This document shows, in pieces, positions 27,288-36,861 of a stretch of DNA of 64,000 nt (the stretch's first letter is position 1; every line of letters starts with the position of its first letter). The notes below the pieces were generated by a model that was not told the DNA's origin, did not search any database, and was given only the letters and a program-made list of their open reading frames with translations. Position numbers and translations under genes: made by a program. This stretch comes from Bacteroidota bacterium (GTDB taxonomy: Bacteria; Bacteroidota; Bacteroidia; Bacteroidales; JACABE01), in NCBI GenBank assembly GCA_026391675.1, contig JAPLDQ010000034.1, positions 32,720-96,719 on the forward strand, read 5' to 3'.

Positions 27288-28424
27288 TTAGTACCACTTA
27301 AAAAATTTCACACCTGTAATAAAAAACAATATCCCTGTTATGGAAAGAAGAAGACTATGGATAAAGATTTCAGCAAATCCGGCACCTTCAATAAAAATAC
27401 TTCTGATATCATCCGCCATAATGGTTAGTGGAAATTTCTGAATTATGGGAATAAACCAGTCAGGGAAATTGTGATAACTGAAGAAAATTCCTGAAAGTAT
27501 CATCATAGGCATTACAACTACATTGATTAGTGCATTGCCGATTTCTGTTTTTGAAGTATTGCTCGAAATAAATACTGCTAAGCCCGAAAAAGCAATATTT
27601 CCGGCAAGGAAAACAGTTATAAGTGCAGGGATATTTCCCTGAATATGAATACCAAATGCAATATGTGCAAACAAAAACAATAATGCAGCTTCTATAAAAT
27701 TCATTGCAAAACGGACCGTTATGATTGAAATCAGGAAATATGATTTTTTCATGGGAGTTGATACCAATCGCCGCAATAATTTCTTCGACCTTCTTTCGAT
27801 TATTGTATAACTTATTCCCCACATGGATGACATCATAACGCCCATAGCCAGAAGTCCGGGAATTAAAAAATCGATGTAACGGGTTCCTTCCAGCGTCAGT
27901 AATTTGATATTATCGGTATTTTCTTCTGAAATATAGGATTGGGCTGGGAAAAATTTGGTAAGTTTAATATACGTCAGTTGTGCATCCGGATTGCTTGGAT
28001 CGAAAGAGTATAAAATCCCGTTGTTTTTTTCTTCCATTACCACATTGATTCTGCCTCTTTTTAAAGCTACGATGGCATCTTTCCAGTTGGTTTCCTGAAA
28101 AAGAAAAATACTGTTGCCCAATTTTTCATTTTTTATTTTGTATGAATAATAGGTAATATTTTCATTGGCATGATATTCTTTTGTAGTATAAAGAAGCAGG
28201 AATTTTTTTATGGTGCTGCTGTCGTTGGACAGACTGTTATTGCTATTGATAATGCCAACTTTTCTTATCACATCCTGTTTGGCACTGAATGCCGCACCCA
28301 AGCCAATAGACATCAGAATAGGAAATATAATACCCCAGAAAAGTACGGCAGGTTCACGCATTAATTCGCGAAAATTAGCTCCGATAAGCATTAAAAGTTG
28401 TTTTCCTTTAAATATATTATTCAT
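27288..28424 (-). CDS. ABC-2 type transporter permease
   Basis: A 378-residue membrane protein. One N-terminal helix (about 24-47, EPAVLFWGIIFPILMSIGLG) is followed by a large extracytoplasmic domain (about 50-185), then five more helices from about 187 on. This is the layout of ABC-2 permeases. Its start overlaps the end of the ATPase gene by 8 bases, so the pair is translationally coupled. The substrate (drug, polysaccharide or lipid) is not evident. It converges with the B12 locus. Confidence 0.87.
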   Translation of the reverse strand: MNNIFKGKQLLMLIGANFRELMREPAVLFWGIIFPILMSIGLGAAFSAKQDVIRKVGIINSNNSLSNDSSTIKKFLLLYTTKEYHANENITYYSYKIKNEKLGNSIFLFQETNWKDAIVALKRGRINVVMEEKNNGILYSFDPSNPDAQLTYIKLTKFFPAQSYISEENTDNIKLLTLEGTRYIDFLIPGLLAMGVMMSSMWGISYTIIERRSKKLLRRLVSTPMKKSYFLISIITVRFAMNFIEAALLFLFAHIAFGIHIQGNIPALITVFLAGNIAFSGLAVFISSNTSKTEIGNALINVVVMPMMILSGIFFSYHNFPDWFIPIIQKFPLTIMADDIRSIFIEGAGFAEIFIHSLLLSITGILFFITGVKFFKWY

Positions 28425-29334
28425 CTAAATGTCTTCCTGTTAAAGATGTAAACAAATCATCCAGCGATTTTCTCCTGATTTCCAGATTTTTAAGATGTAA
28501 ATTATTTTTTTCAAGTAAAGCTAAAAATGAAATCATATCTTTTTCAATATCATTTAAATACACTGTGCCCTGTTGTGTATTATTATTCCAGCGAATTTCA
28601 GAAAAAGCTTCATCATCATCTATTGAATCATAAATACCCTCAAGCGTAAATTCTACAGTTTTACTTCCATTTTCATCATTTAACAATTGATCCAACGTGC
28701 CTTCTTTTAAGATGCTTCCATTGTTCATGATAATAATATAGTCACACAATTGTTCTGCTTCTTCCATATAATGCGTGGTAAGCAGGAGTGAAGTGTTGGA
28801 TTGCTTTTTCAGTTCAAGTAATATTCGCCAGATATCTCTTCTTGCATTAGGATCAAGTCCGGTAGTGGGCTCGTCAAGAATAAGTACTTTTGGGTGGTTA
28901 AGTAGTGCAATGCCCAAAGCAAGCCGTTGACGCTGGCCACCGGAAAGATTTACCACATAGGATTTTCTCTTTTCTTCCAGATTAATAAGTTGAATGACTT
29001 CGGTAACTCTTGCTTTTTTTTCACCGTAAAAACTGGCAAATAATCTCAGGGTTTCCTGTACGGTCAGTTTATCAATAAAATGTGTTTCCTGAAGCGAAAG
29101 CCCGATCAGATGATGCAATTCATCTTCATTTCCTTTCCAGGTTTTCCCTGAAATAAGAATTTCGCCCTTATCTGGTTTCTGAATGCCTTCAATCATTTCC
29201 ACCATGGTTGTTTTTCCTGCACCGTTCGGACCTAATAAAGCAACAAATTGACCCTGTGCAATACTCAGGCTGATACCTTTTACAGCATCTACATTTTTAA
29301 ATGATTTGTAAACCTCACGCGCTTGAATAATCAT
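28417..29334 (-). CDS. ABC transporter ATP-binding protein
   Basis: A 305-residue ATPase with all motifs: Walker A GPNGAGKTT (about 36-44), signature LSGGQRQR, Walker B VLILDEPTTGLD and the switch His in LLLTTHYMEEAEQLCD. The C-terminal 80 residues resemble the extension of DrrA/CcmA-type exporters (LEIRRKSLDDLFTSLTGRHLDE). It powers the ABC-2 permease encoded immediately downstream. Export of a hydrophobic compound is the usual role; the substrate is unknown. Confidence 0.92.
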   Translation of the reverse strand: MIIQAREVYKSFKNVDAVKGISLSIAQGQFVALLGPNGAGKTTMVEMIEGIQKPDKGEILISGKTWKGNEDELHHLIGLSLQETHFIDKLTVQETLRLFASFYGEKKARVTEVIQLINLEEKRKSYVVNLSGGQRQRLALGIALLNHPKVLILDEPTTGLDPNARRDIWRILLELKKQSNTSLLLTTHYMEEAEQLCDYIIIMNNGSILKEGTLDQLLNDENGSKTVEFTLEGIYDSIDDDEAFSEIRWNNNTQQGTVYLNDIEKDMISFLALLEKNNLHLKNLEIRRKSLDDLFTSLTGRHLDE

Positions 29335-29562
29335 GGTAGCCTTTTTGCAAAATTATAGTTTTCTTTCAAAAATAATCAATACTATTTCAGTCTTTTAACT
29401 AAATTGTGAATGACTGATAATTAAATCCTGATAAGTTTATTGTAAACAAAAAAATTCAGGAATAGTTAATGTCATCAAATAAAAAAATTGCACCCAAATT
29501 CATTTTTAAACGTATAAAAAGAAAAAATAGCTTTTTATACACATTGAATAAAAAAAAATTAA

Positions 29563-29570
29563 TACTTTTG
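29563..29570 (+). promoter_or_regulatory. Candidate -7 element for the barrel protein gene
   Basis: TACTTTTG fits TAnnTTTG, 38 bases before the ATG. A TTG at 29544-29546 is 16 bases upstream, slightly closer than ideal. Confidence 0.45.
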
Positions 29571-29608
29571 AATAAAATTTTGAAATCTTACAAACAACAC
29601 CAAATCAT

Positions 29609-30343
29609 ATGAAAAAAATATTTATTTTCTTCACGTTAACGATTCTTTTCGTTCAATTTAGTAAAGCTCAGATGAGCTATACTCCTGATGAACTGAATAT
29701 TAATTCTCCCAATGAAATTATGGTATATAAAAAATACATGGAAGGTAAAACCTATTTGGGATTACAAGCCGGTCTTTCAATTCCGTTCAGCGATTATGGA
29801 AAAAATATCGGAGCCGGTATGGGATTTGGCATGCAAGCCAGGTATTTTATTTCAGACCATTTTGCTTTTGGTGCAAGTTTTAATTATTACCATTCAAAAA
29901 TGACAGACTCCTATTTGAATAATATGGATACATTGTTTACCCGTGTTACCTGGGATGATACAACCGGTCTTAAAGTTGTTTCTGTGGGTGGTGCTTCAAC
30001 TTTATATCCTTTTACCGTTAACCTGGAATATTATTTTTCACCTATGAAGAGGTTTAAACCTTATGTAGGATTGGGATTAGGTTTTTATGTAATTAATAAT
30101 GCGCTTGAAATTACAACAAACAAGGAAAAGTCGCAATATTTCAGAGATATGGAAACACAATATAGCGGAACTGCATTAACATCAAGTTTTGGATTTACGC
30201 CTTATGCAGGATTTATGGTTGATTTTAACGAATTGATAAGTATGAATTTTGAGATGAAATACAATCAGATTTTTTCAGATCCGGTATGTTCTTCATTAAC
30301 CTTCAATATTGGTTTTCAGTTTAATTTGGGTTATAAATATTAG
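29609..30343 (+). CDS. Outer-membrane beta-barrel protein
   Basis: 244 residues with signal peptide 1-20 (FSKAQ). The remainder has alternating amphipathic strands with YLGLQAGLSIPFSDYG, GFGMQARYFISDHFAFGASFNYY, YKPYVGLGLGFYV-like segments and a last strand ending NIGFQFNLGYKY. This is the pattern of eight-stranded OmpW/OmpX-type barrels in Bacteroidota. It is a monocistronic gene with promoter element and terminator. The role is unknown. Confidence 0.75.
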   Translation: MKKIFIFFTLTILFVQFSKAQMSYTPDELNINSPNEIMVYKKYMEGKTYLGLQAGLSIPFSDYGKNIGAGMGFGMQARYFISDHFAFGASFNYYHSKMTDSYLNNMDTLFTRVTWDDTTGLKVVSVGGASTLYPFTVNLEYYFSPMKRFKPYVGLGLGFYVINNALEITTNKEKSQYFRDMETQYSGTALTSSFGFTPYAGFMVDFNELISMNFEMKYNQIFSDPVCSSLTFNIGFQFNLGYKY

Positions 30344-30362
30344 TAAAGACACACAAGATATC

Positions 30363-30399
30363 AAAAGACGGATTGCTTATCACAATCCGTCTTTTTTTT
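30363..30399 (+). terminator. Rho-independent terminator
   Basis: AAAAGACGGATTG pairs with CAATCCGTCTTTT around a 7-base loop and runs into a T tract, 20 bases after the barrel gene. Confidence 0.88.
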
Positions 30400-30420
30400 A
30401 AAATTTTATTTGAATAAGAT

Positions 30421-30428
30421 TAATTTTG
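30421..30428 (+). promoter_or_regulatory. Candidate -7 element for DUF4271-hemD
   Basis: TAATTTTG fits TAnnTTTG, 13 bases before the ATG of the DUF4271 gene, immediately after the preceding terminator. Confidence 0.4.
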
Positions 30429-30441
30429 CAAAAAAAATTTA

Positions 30442-31371
30442 ATGCAGTCAGATAGCAATACATATTATTCAATGCATGACTCTACCAATGCATCAGCTGT
30501 GTTTTTTAAACCAATTCACACTAAAATTATCAGTAAGTCTGATTCTTTACAACTTCAGGCAGACTCATTAAATTTAAAGTACTTTTTCACTTATCATAAT
30601 ACGCATTTTTCTGTAAAAAAAGACAGCATTTTCGAGCCCACAAGAGCATCAATGCTTACAGCCAATCAATTACATGCTGCTGCAGTTAAACCTTTGGCAA
30701 ATGTACAATACACTACAGACTGGATTATTATTATTTTTATATTGAGTTTTTCACTCTTTGCCTGGATATTAAGTTTTTCCAGAAAACGATTAAAGCAGAT
30801 TTTTAAAGCAACATATGCCAACAGAACAATAAATCAGCTCATCAGAGATGGCGATTTGTTTAAAGAAAGATTAGCTTTTCCTTTTATAATTATTTACTTT
30901 TCAGTTTTTAGTCTTTTTATTTTTCAATGCGCACATTTTTTTCTTAATCTAAAACAATGGGGCTTTTTTTCATTGTCCTTTTATATCAGGATTCTTTTTA
31001 TTATTATTGCCTTACACTATGTAAAACAATTTGTTACAAAATTTATTGGTAATCTTTTTAAAAATAATAATACGGCTTATATATATCAATTGAATGATTT
31101 CGTTTTTAAAATCATTATCGGAATTTTTTTATTGCCTGCATTACTTTTTTCGATTTATTCTGCTTCCGTAATAAGCTCATTTACAACTTATTTATGCATA
31201 ATTTTTGTTGTTGTTTTATATATCTTTAAACTCTTCCGTGCGGCTTTAATAGGACTAAGTTATTCAAAATTTTCTCATTTCTATTTATTTTTATATCTTT
31301 GCACCCTCGAAATTTTACCAATCTTAATTATTGCAAAAATAATTAGTGGTATGATTATCAGTAAGTTGTAG
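30442..31371 (+). CDS. DUF4271 membrane protein
   Basis: A 309-residue protein with a soluble N-terminal part (1-95) and six to seven hydrophobic helices from about 97 to 305. It is rich in Phe and Ile and has no catalytic motif. The features match DUF4271, a Bacteroidota membrane family nearly always found directly upstream of uroporphyrinogen-III synthase, as here. That linkage hints at a role connected with tetrapyrrole synthesis or envelope assembly, but it is unproven. Confidence 0.75.
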   Translation: MQSDSNTYYSMHDSTNASAVFFKPIHTKIISKSDSLQLQADSLNLKYFFTYHNTHFSVKKDSIFEPTRASMLTANQLHAAAVKPLANVQYTTDWIIIIFILSFSLFAWILSFSRKRLKQIFKATYANRTINQLIRDGDLFKERLAFPFIIIYFSVFSLFIFQCAHFFLNLKQWGFFSLSFYIRILFIIIALHYVKQFVTKFIGNLFKNNNTAYIYQLNDFVFKIIIGIFLLPALLFSIYSASVISSFTTYLCIIFVVVLYIFKLFRAALIGLSYSKFSHFYLFLYLCTLEILPILIIAKIISGMIISKL

Positions 31372-31544
31372 AATTATTAATTGTTATTACTGAAATAAAA
31401 ACTATTTATTTCTGTTTTAAAAAACCTTAGATTAGTTTAGCTTTTTATCAAATTAATACATTTAAGGTAGTATAAAAACAAAATGAAAAATTTTTTTATA
31501 CCGATTAATGCTTAGGTTTTCAGTTATTTAAAATAATAATATAG

Positions 31545-32300
31545 ATGAAAGTAAAAAATATCCTTATCTCTCAACCCCCTCCAACTGATACCGAAAAATC
31601 ACCTTATCGTGATTTGGCTGAAAAGTATAATCTTAAAATGGATTTTTTTAAGTTTTTCCAAATAGAAGGTGTTCCAGGCAGAGAATTTCGTTTAGACAGA
31701 GTTAATATTGCAGATTATAGTGCTGTTATTTTTACAAGCCGGCATGCTGTTGATCATTACTTCAGAATAGCTAAAGAAGTTCGTTATGATGTTCCCGATA
31801 CCGCTAAATATTTTTGTATTTCTGAAGCAATTGCACTTTATTTACAAAAATATGTTCAGTATCGTAAAAGGAAAATTTTTCATGGAAAACAAACTTTTCC
31901 TGAACTTATGGATATTATTTTAAAACACAGGGAAGATAAATTCCTTTTACCCTGTTCTGATATCCATAAACAAGAAATGGCCGATTTACTTGAAAGAAAT
32001 AATATTTCATTTACTAAAGCTATCATTTATAAAACTGTCGACAGCGATTTAAAATCAAGCATTGACATGACTAAATATGATATGCTGGTGATTTTCAGTC
32101 CATCCGGAGTTAAATCATTATTCAATAATTTTCCTGATTTTCAACAGGGTGAAAAAATAATAGCAGGTTTTGGTCCTACAACAGCTTGTGCAATTGCTGA
32201 AAAAGGTTTAACCTTAAATATTGCCGCACCTACTAAAACATCACCTTCAATGACAATGGCTATTGAGGAATTTTTGATACAAATGAATAAAAAGAAATAA
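31545..32300 (+). CDS. hemD: Uroporphyrinogen-III synthase
   Basis: 251 residues with the two-lobed HemD fold. The first lobe begins ILISQPPP and contains SAVIFTSRHAVDHYF; the second contains LLPCSDIHKQEMADLL, ITKAIIYKTVDSD-like, MLVIFSPSGVKSLF and IIAGFGPTTACAIAEKGL, which are the recognised weakly conserved blocks. It closes and inverts ring D of hydroxymethylbilane to give uroporphyrinogen III, the branch point to haem and B12. The Bacteroidota version lacks strict motifs, so the call also rests on the DUF4271 neighbour. A 173-base spacer separates the two genes. Confidence 0.85.
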   Translation: MKVKNILISQPPPTDTEKSPYRDLAEKYNLKMDFFKFFQIEGVPGREFRLDRVNIADYSAVIFTSRHAVDHYFRIAKEVRYDVPDTAKYFCISEAIALYLQKYVQYRKRKIFHGKQTFPELMDIILKHREDKFLLPCSDIHKQEMADLLERNNISFTKAIIYKTVDSDLKSSIDMTKYDMLVIFSPSGVKSLFNNFPDFQQGEKIIAGFGPTTACAIAEKGLTLNIAAPTKTSPSMTMAIEEFLIQMNKKK

Positions 32301-32321
32301 TAATCTTACGAAAACTAATAT

Positions 32322-32352
32322 AAGAGACGTTGAGATTCAGCGTCTCTTTTTT
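32322..32352 (+). terminator. Terminator-like hairpin abutting the rnpA start
   Basis: AAGAGACGTTGA (32322-32333) pairs with TCAGCGTCTCTT (from 32337) around a 3-base loop, followed by T residues up to 32352. It ends 2 bases before the rnpA ATG at 32355. It may terminate hemD, attenuate rnpA, or both. Confidence 0.7.
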
Positions 32353-32354
32353 AT

Positions 32355-32741
32355 ATGCAAACACTAACATTTAAAAAGCAGGAACGCTTGTGCAGTAAAA
32401 AATCAATAGATATTTTATTTGCTAAAGGCATGTCTTTTTATATCAATCCATTAAAAGTAAAATGGGCTTCAGAAGAATACAATACAGTTTCTCCTGCAAA
32501 ATTATTGGTTGTTGTACCAAAACGATATTTTAAAAAAGCTGTTGTACGCAATAAACTTAAAAGACAAATAAGAGAAGCATATAGAAAAAATAAAAACTTA
32601 TTGTTCGAAACCTTGTTAATTCAACAAAAATCTATTTCGCTGGCTGTTATTTACAACGATAAAGAAATTTCTTCTTACAAAACTATTGAAAACAAAATAA
32701 TTTTAATTTTACAACGTTTAAAGCAATTACTGGAAAACTAG
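32355..32741 (+). CDS. rnpA: Ribonuclease P protein component
   Basis: 128 residues, the normal RnpA length. It begins with TFKKQERLCSKKSIDILFAKG and has the basic RNR signature in YFKKAVVRNKLKRQIREAYRKNK (about 60-83). It binds the catalytic RNase P RNA and supports 5' maturation of tRNAs. An in-frame stop at 32331-32333 means no earlier ATG is possible, so translation starts just after a terminator-like hairpin. It is followed by yidD, the conserved order in bacteria, though rpmH is not here. Confidence 0.93.
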   Translation: MQTLTFKKQERLCSKKSIDILFAKGMSFYINPLKVKWASEEYNTVSPAKLLVVVPKRYFKKAVVRNKLKRQIREAYRKNKNLLFETLLIQQKSISLAVIYNDKEISSYKTIENKIILILQRLKQLLEN

Positions 32742-32768
32742 CATAAAACCAAGATTAGCAAAAGAAAT

Positions 32769-32990
32769 ATGAAATATATTTTAGGTAAAATATTTGTTCT
32801 TTTTATACGTTTTTACCAATATGTAATTTCACCTTATTTCCCGGCATCTTGCCGCTACACACCCACTTGTTCGGCCTATGGAGTTGAAGCATTAAAAAAA
32901 TATGGTCCTTTTAAAGGCGGATGGCTTACAATAAAACGTATTCTTTCCTGCAATCCCTGGGGTGGAAGTGGTTATGATCCGGTTCCTTAA
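32769..32990 (+). CDS. yidD: Membrane protein insertion efficiency factor YidD
   Basis: 73 residues with the family signature [49 protein letters not shown] and GGSGYDPVP. The cysteine arrangement is typical. It is a small membrane-associated protein that aids YidC-dependent insertion. It lies 27 bases after rnpA and 25 before the S41 protease gene. Confidence 0.95.
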   Translation: MKYILGKIFVLFIRFYQYVISPYFPASCRYTPTCSAYGVEALKKYGPFKGGWLTIKRILSCNPWGGSGYDPVP

Positions 32991-33015
32991 TAAAAAATAA
33001 AATATTATAAAAATT

Positions 33016-34686
33016 ATGATAAACATCAACAACTTAAAATTCAGATTTTTACTTATCCTTTTTGTGATTTTCAGTTTCACTGGATTTACACAAACCAACA
33101 ATGATTTTGAAATTTCAAAAAACCTTGAAATCTTTACCACACTTTATCGTCAATTGCATTTAAACTATGTCGATGAAATAAAATCGGGTGACCTGATGAA
33201 AAAAGGAATAGATGCAATGCTGGAGAATCTTGATCCTTATACTGTATATATCCCTGAATCTGACATTGAAGATTACAGACTGATGACTACCGGTCAGTAT
33301 GGCGGTATAGGGGCTTTAATCCATCAAAAAGGGGATTTTGTTTATATTTCCGACCCTTACGAAGGCTTTCCTGCCTTTAAAGCAGGACTAATTCCCGGTG
33401 ATAAAATACTTGAAGTCAACAAACAGTCAGCCAAAGGAAAATCAAGCAGCGATATCAGCAGCATTTTTAAAGGACAACCCGGAACAACATTAACTGTTTT
33501 AGTTGAAAGAGAAGGAGAAGCCAAACCATTCGAATTAACCTTTACGCGTGAAGAAATAAAACTCCTGAATGTTCCTTATTATGGGTTACTTGGAAAAGAT
33601 GTCGGCTATATTAAACTTACAAGCTTTACCCAGGAAGCCAGCAAGGAGGTTAAAGAAGCCTTTTTGAAATTAAAGGAAAAATACAATATCCAGTCTGTAA
33701 TCCTTGATTTAAGAGGAAATGGCGGAGGTTTACTCCAGGAAGCCGTAAATATTGTGAATATATTTGTGGATAAAGGACAATTGGTCGTAAACACCAAAGG
33801 CAAAGTCAGTGAACGCAATTCATCGCATAAAACGCTGGATGTTGCTGTTGATAATAAAATTCCCCTGATTGTATTGGTTGACAGAGGAAGTGCTTCAGCT
33901 TCTGAAATTGTATCCGGAGCAATTCAGGATCTCGACAGAGGATTAATCGTTGGTCAGAAAACCTTTGGTAAAGGACTGGTCCAAAATATATTTCCGGTAA
34001 GTTATAATGCACAGGTTAAAATTACGATAGCAAAATATTATATCCCCAGCGGAAGATGTATTCAGGCAATAGATTATTCGCATAAAGATGAAGAAGGAGC
34101 TGCAGGCAAATTCCCTGATTCATTAAAAACAGCGTTTAAAACCAAAAACGGAAGAACAGTATACGATGGCGGTGGCATTGAGCCTGATCTGGCTTTAGAA
34201 CCGGATAAGGCAAGCAATATTGCTTTCAGTTTGGCTACAAAATATTTAATTTTCGATTACGCCAGTTATTTTAAAAGAAAAAATCCAAGCATAATTTCAG
34301 CCAAAGACTTTGTAATTACCGATGCTATTTATGATGATTTTATAAAGTTTATAAACGGTAAGGATTATGATTATACAACCAAAAGTGAAAAAGGACTTGC
34401 TGATTTAAAACTTGTTGCAGAAAGAGAAGGCTATTTTAATGCAATAAAACCTGAATATCAGGCACTAAAAGATAAGTTAATACATGATAAAACTGCAGAT
34501 TTAATTAAAAATAAAGACGAAATCAAAGCCTTACTTAAATCAGAAATCGCAAACAGATATTTCTATCAAAAAGGAAGAATTGAAGCAACACTTTCTGATG
34601 ATAATGAAATTACCAAATCTATTGAAGTATTGAGTGATTTGAAGACGTATAAAAAATTACTTGAAAAATCTGCTGATTCAAAATAA
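33016..34686 (+). CDS. S41 C-terminal processing peptidase
   Basis: A 556-residue protein with an N-terminal signal/anchor (about 10-25), helical region, PDZ domain (about 95-180: GGIGALIHQKGDFVYISDPYEGFPAFKAGLIPGDKILEVN-type segments) and the S41 catalytic core. The Ser-Lys dyad is visible as the Ser in DRGSASASEIVSGA and the Lys in VGQKTFGKGLVQ. A C-terminal helical domain (about 410-556) is rich in Lys. It acts in the periplasm to trim or degrade proteins, like CtpA/Prc. It is third in the rnpA-yidD-ctp order common in Bacteroidota. Confidence 0.92.
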   Translation: MININNLKFRFLLILFVIFSFTGFTQTNNDFEISKNLEIFTTLYRQLHLNYVDEIKSGDLMKKGIDAMLENLDPYTVYIPESDIEDYRLMTTGQYGGIGALIHQKGDFVYISDPYEGFPAFKAGLIPGDKILEVNKQSAKGKSSSDISSIFKGQPGTTLTVLVEREGEAKPFELTFTREEIKLLNVPYYGLLGKDVGYIKLTSFTQEASKEVKEAFLKLKEKYNIQSVILDLRGNGGGLLQEAVNIVNIFVDKGQLVVNTKGKVSERNSSHKTLDVAVDNKIPLIVLVDRGSASASEIVSGAIQDLDRGLIVGQKTFGKGLVQNIFPVSYNAQVKITIAKYYIPSGRCIQAIDYSHKDEEGAAGKFPDSLKTAFKTKNGRTVYDGGGIEPDLALEPDKASNIAFSLATKYLIFDYASYFKRKNPSIISAKDFVITDAIYDDFIKFINGKDYDYTTKSEKGLADLKLVAEREGYFNAIKPEYQALKDKLIHDKTADLIKNKDEIKALLKSEIANRYFYQKGRIEATLSDDNEITKSIEVLSDLKTYKKLLEKSADSK

Positions 34687-34730
34687 ACAGGACGCTTTTA
34701 AAGTTAGTTTAATTCCCTTATTTTATCAAA

Positions 34731-36296
34731 ATGCTTAGAACCGGTATACTAAATCGTAATAATATTTACCTTTTCGGTTTGGTTTTACTGGCAATTGGTA
34801 TCCCCCTCTCTAATGTTTTAATGAGTTCTTCAGAGTTTATTTTATTGGGATATTGGCTCTTTGATAAAAACATAATAAACAAGATAAAAGCTTTTTTCAG
34901 GAATAAACCTGCCCTGGTTTTTACATCCATTTTTTTATTGCATGTTATCGGATTGATTTATACTTCTGATTTTAACTATGCTTTTAAAGATTTGCGGACA
35001 AAAATTCCAATCATCTTAATCCCACTGATAATAAGTACTTCTCCATTAATTGATGGCAAAAAACTAAGAATTATATTGAGTTTTTTTGTGTCAGCTGTAT
35101 TATTTTCCACATTTATATGTTTTTATGTATATCTGACTCAATTATCAAGCTATACAAAACAAATTTCAATCTTCATTTCGCACATCCGCTTTAGTCTGGA
35201 TATATGCCTGGCTATCTGCATATTGTTTTATTTTGCATATAAAGAATCTTCTGATTATTCAGGAATACAGAAAACGTTGATTTATCTATCATTGATCTGG
35301 CTTGTATATTTTTTATTCATTTTACAGTCGTATACAGGAATCGTTATTTTTATATGCTTAATTCTGTTGCTGTTGTTATATTTATTCATAAAACATAAAA
35401 ACAGAAGTTTTAGAATTATAACACTGGTATTATTAATTGCTATACCTGCTCTGCTTTTCTTTTATATAAAATCTACAGTTAACGCATACTTTACTATCGA
35501 CAAAACTACAGTTGTAAACCTTGAAAAATATACTAGCAGAGGCAATATATACCATCATGATTTAAATCAGGGTATTGAAAATGGTCATTATATTGGATTC
35601 TATGTATGCCAGGATGAGTTAAAATCTTCATGGGCTGAGAAAAGTAAGATCAATATTGACAGCAATGATAAATTGGGACAACCAATTTCTGTTACCTTAA
35701 TCCGCTTTCTGAATTCCAAGAACTTACGCAAGGATGCCGATGGTGTTAAATCCTTGTCTGACAAGGAAATTAGTGCAATTGAGAATGGATGTGCCAATTA
35801 TATTTATCTTGAAAATAACGGTTTAAAGCACAGGTTATACAAAATACTGTTTGAGTACAATACATACCAGAATTCAGGTTATATCCAGGGACATTCTATT
35901 TTTCAGCGGGTTGAGCTTTGGAAAGCTGCTGTGGGTATCATAAAAAATAATTTCTGGATAGGTGTTGGAACCGGCGATATGGTTGATGTTTATGATAAAC
36001 AGTTGAAAGAAATGAATTCAGAACTGGCAGGAAAACATCTTCGTTCACACAATCAGTATTTATCAATATTCTCAGCATTGGGACTTATTGGTTTTCTGAT
36101 ATTTATCTTTGCTTTGATTTATCCGGCTTATCTAAACCACTCATTTAAAGATTTTTATTTTATCAGTTTCTTTATTATCCTCTGTTTATCCATGATAAAT
36201 GAAGATACAATTGAGTCTCAGGCAGGAGTAACTTTTTTTGCATTTTTCTATGCTCTTTTTCTGCTATCGCGGAGGACACTGCAAATAAAACAATAA
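34731..36296 (+). CDS. O-antigen ligase/Wzy-like membrane protein
   Basis: 521 residues with about 11 hydrophobic helices and one large extracytoplasmic loop (about 255-385). A Wzy_C-like end is seen, with IIKNNFWIGVGTGDM and LRSHNQYLSIFSALGLIGFLIFI, the region that carries the conserved Arg/His of the ligase family. It probably joins or polymerises surface glycans in the periplasm. No glycosyltransferases are nearby, so its glycan is unknown. The extracytoplasmic loop is longer than in many members. Confidence 0.8.
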   Translation: MLRTGILNRNNIYLFGLVLLAIGIPLSNVLMSSSEFILLGYWLFDKNIINKIKAFFRNKPALVFTSIFLLHVIGLIYTSDFNYAFKDLRTKIPIILIPLIISTSPLIDGKKLRIILSFFVSAVLFSTFICFYVYLTQLSSYTKQISIFISHIRFSLDICLAICILFYFAYKESSDYSGIQKTLIYLSLIWLVYFLFILQSYTGIVIFICLILLLLLYLFIKHKNRSFRIITLVLLIAIPALLFFYIKSTVNAYFTIDKTTVVNLEKYTSRGNIYHHDLNQGIENGHYIGFYVCQDELKSSWAEKSKINIDSNDKLGQPISVTLIRFLNSKNLRKDADGVKSLSDKEISAIENGCANYIYLENNGLKHRLYKILFEYNTYQNSGYIQGHSIFQRVELWKAAVGIIKNNFWIGVGTGDMVDVYDKQLKEMNSELAGKHLRSHNQYLSIFSALGLIGFLIFIFALIYPAYLNHSFKDFYFISFFIILCLSMINEDTIESQAGVTFFAFFYALFLLSRRTLQIKQ

Positions 36297-36357
36297 TTTT
36301 TTAACCTTCTCCGATTTTATTTGTAATTTTGAATCTCATTAACTGAAAACCTTACTT

Positions 36358-36849
36358 ATGGAAGTAAAAGAAGTAAAAATTAGTTATACGGTTTACTCAA
36401 CTATTGAAGAGCTCCCAAAAGAAGAGCAATTATTGCTCGAAAAGGCCAGAATAGCTGCAAAATCTGCTTATGCACCTTACTCAGCATTTAATGTTGGTGC
36501 AGCTTTATTATTAGAAAATGGCATAATTGTTACAGGAAATAATCAGGAAAACGCAGCCTATCCTTCCGGATTGTGTGCCGAAAGGGTTGCTATGTTTGCA
36601 GCCTCATCGCAATATCCCGATGTTCCGATGAAAATGATTGCAATTACTGCCAATACCGAAAAATTTGAAATTAATTTCCCTGTTCCTCCCTGTGGTTCGT
36701 GCAGACAGGTAATGTCGGAGTATGAAAGCAGGCAAAATCAACCTATTAAAGTAATATTAATGGGTGCTAAAGGCGATATTCAGGTAATTGAATCCATTTC
36801 GGGTTTACTGCCTTTTATGTTTCATGCCGAAGAATTAAAGCAAAAATAG
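36358..36849 (+). CDS. cdd: Cytidine deaminase
   Basis: A 163-residue zinc enzyme of the homotetrameric class. The zinc site is CAE (Cys73-Ala-Glu75) with PCGSC at 111-115 (Cys112, Cys115). YAPYSAFNVGAALL is the usual substrate-binding stretch. It deaminates (deoxy)cytidine to (deoxy)uridine in salvage. A -7-like element TAATTTTG lies at 36324-36331. It stands alone and converges with the XRE/membrane protein pair. Confidence 0.95.
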   Translation: MEVKEVKISYTVYSTIEELPKEEQLLLEKARIAAKSAYAPYSAFNVGAALLLENGIIVTGNNQENAAYPSGLCAERVAMFAASSQYPDVPMKMIAITANTEKFEINFPVPPCGSCRQVMSEYESRQNQPIKVILMGAKGDIQVIESISGLLPFMFHAEELKQK

Positions 36850-36861
36850 CTAGTATTCAGC

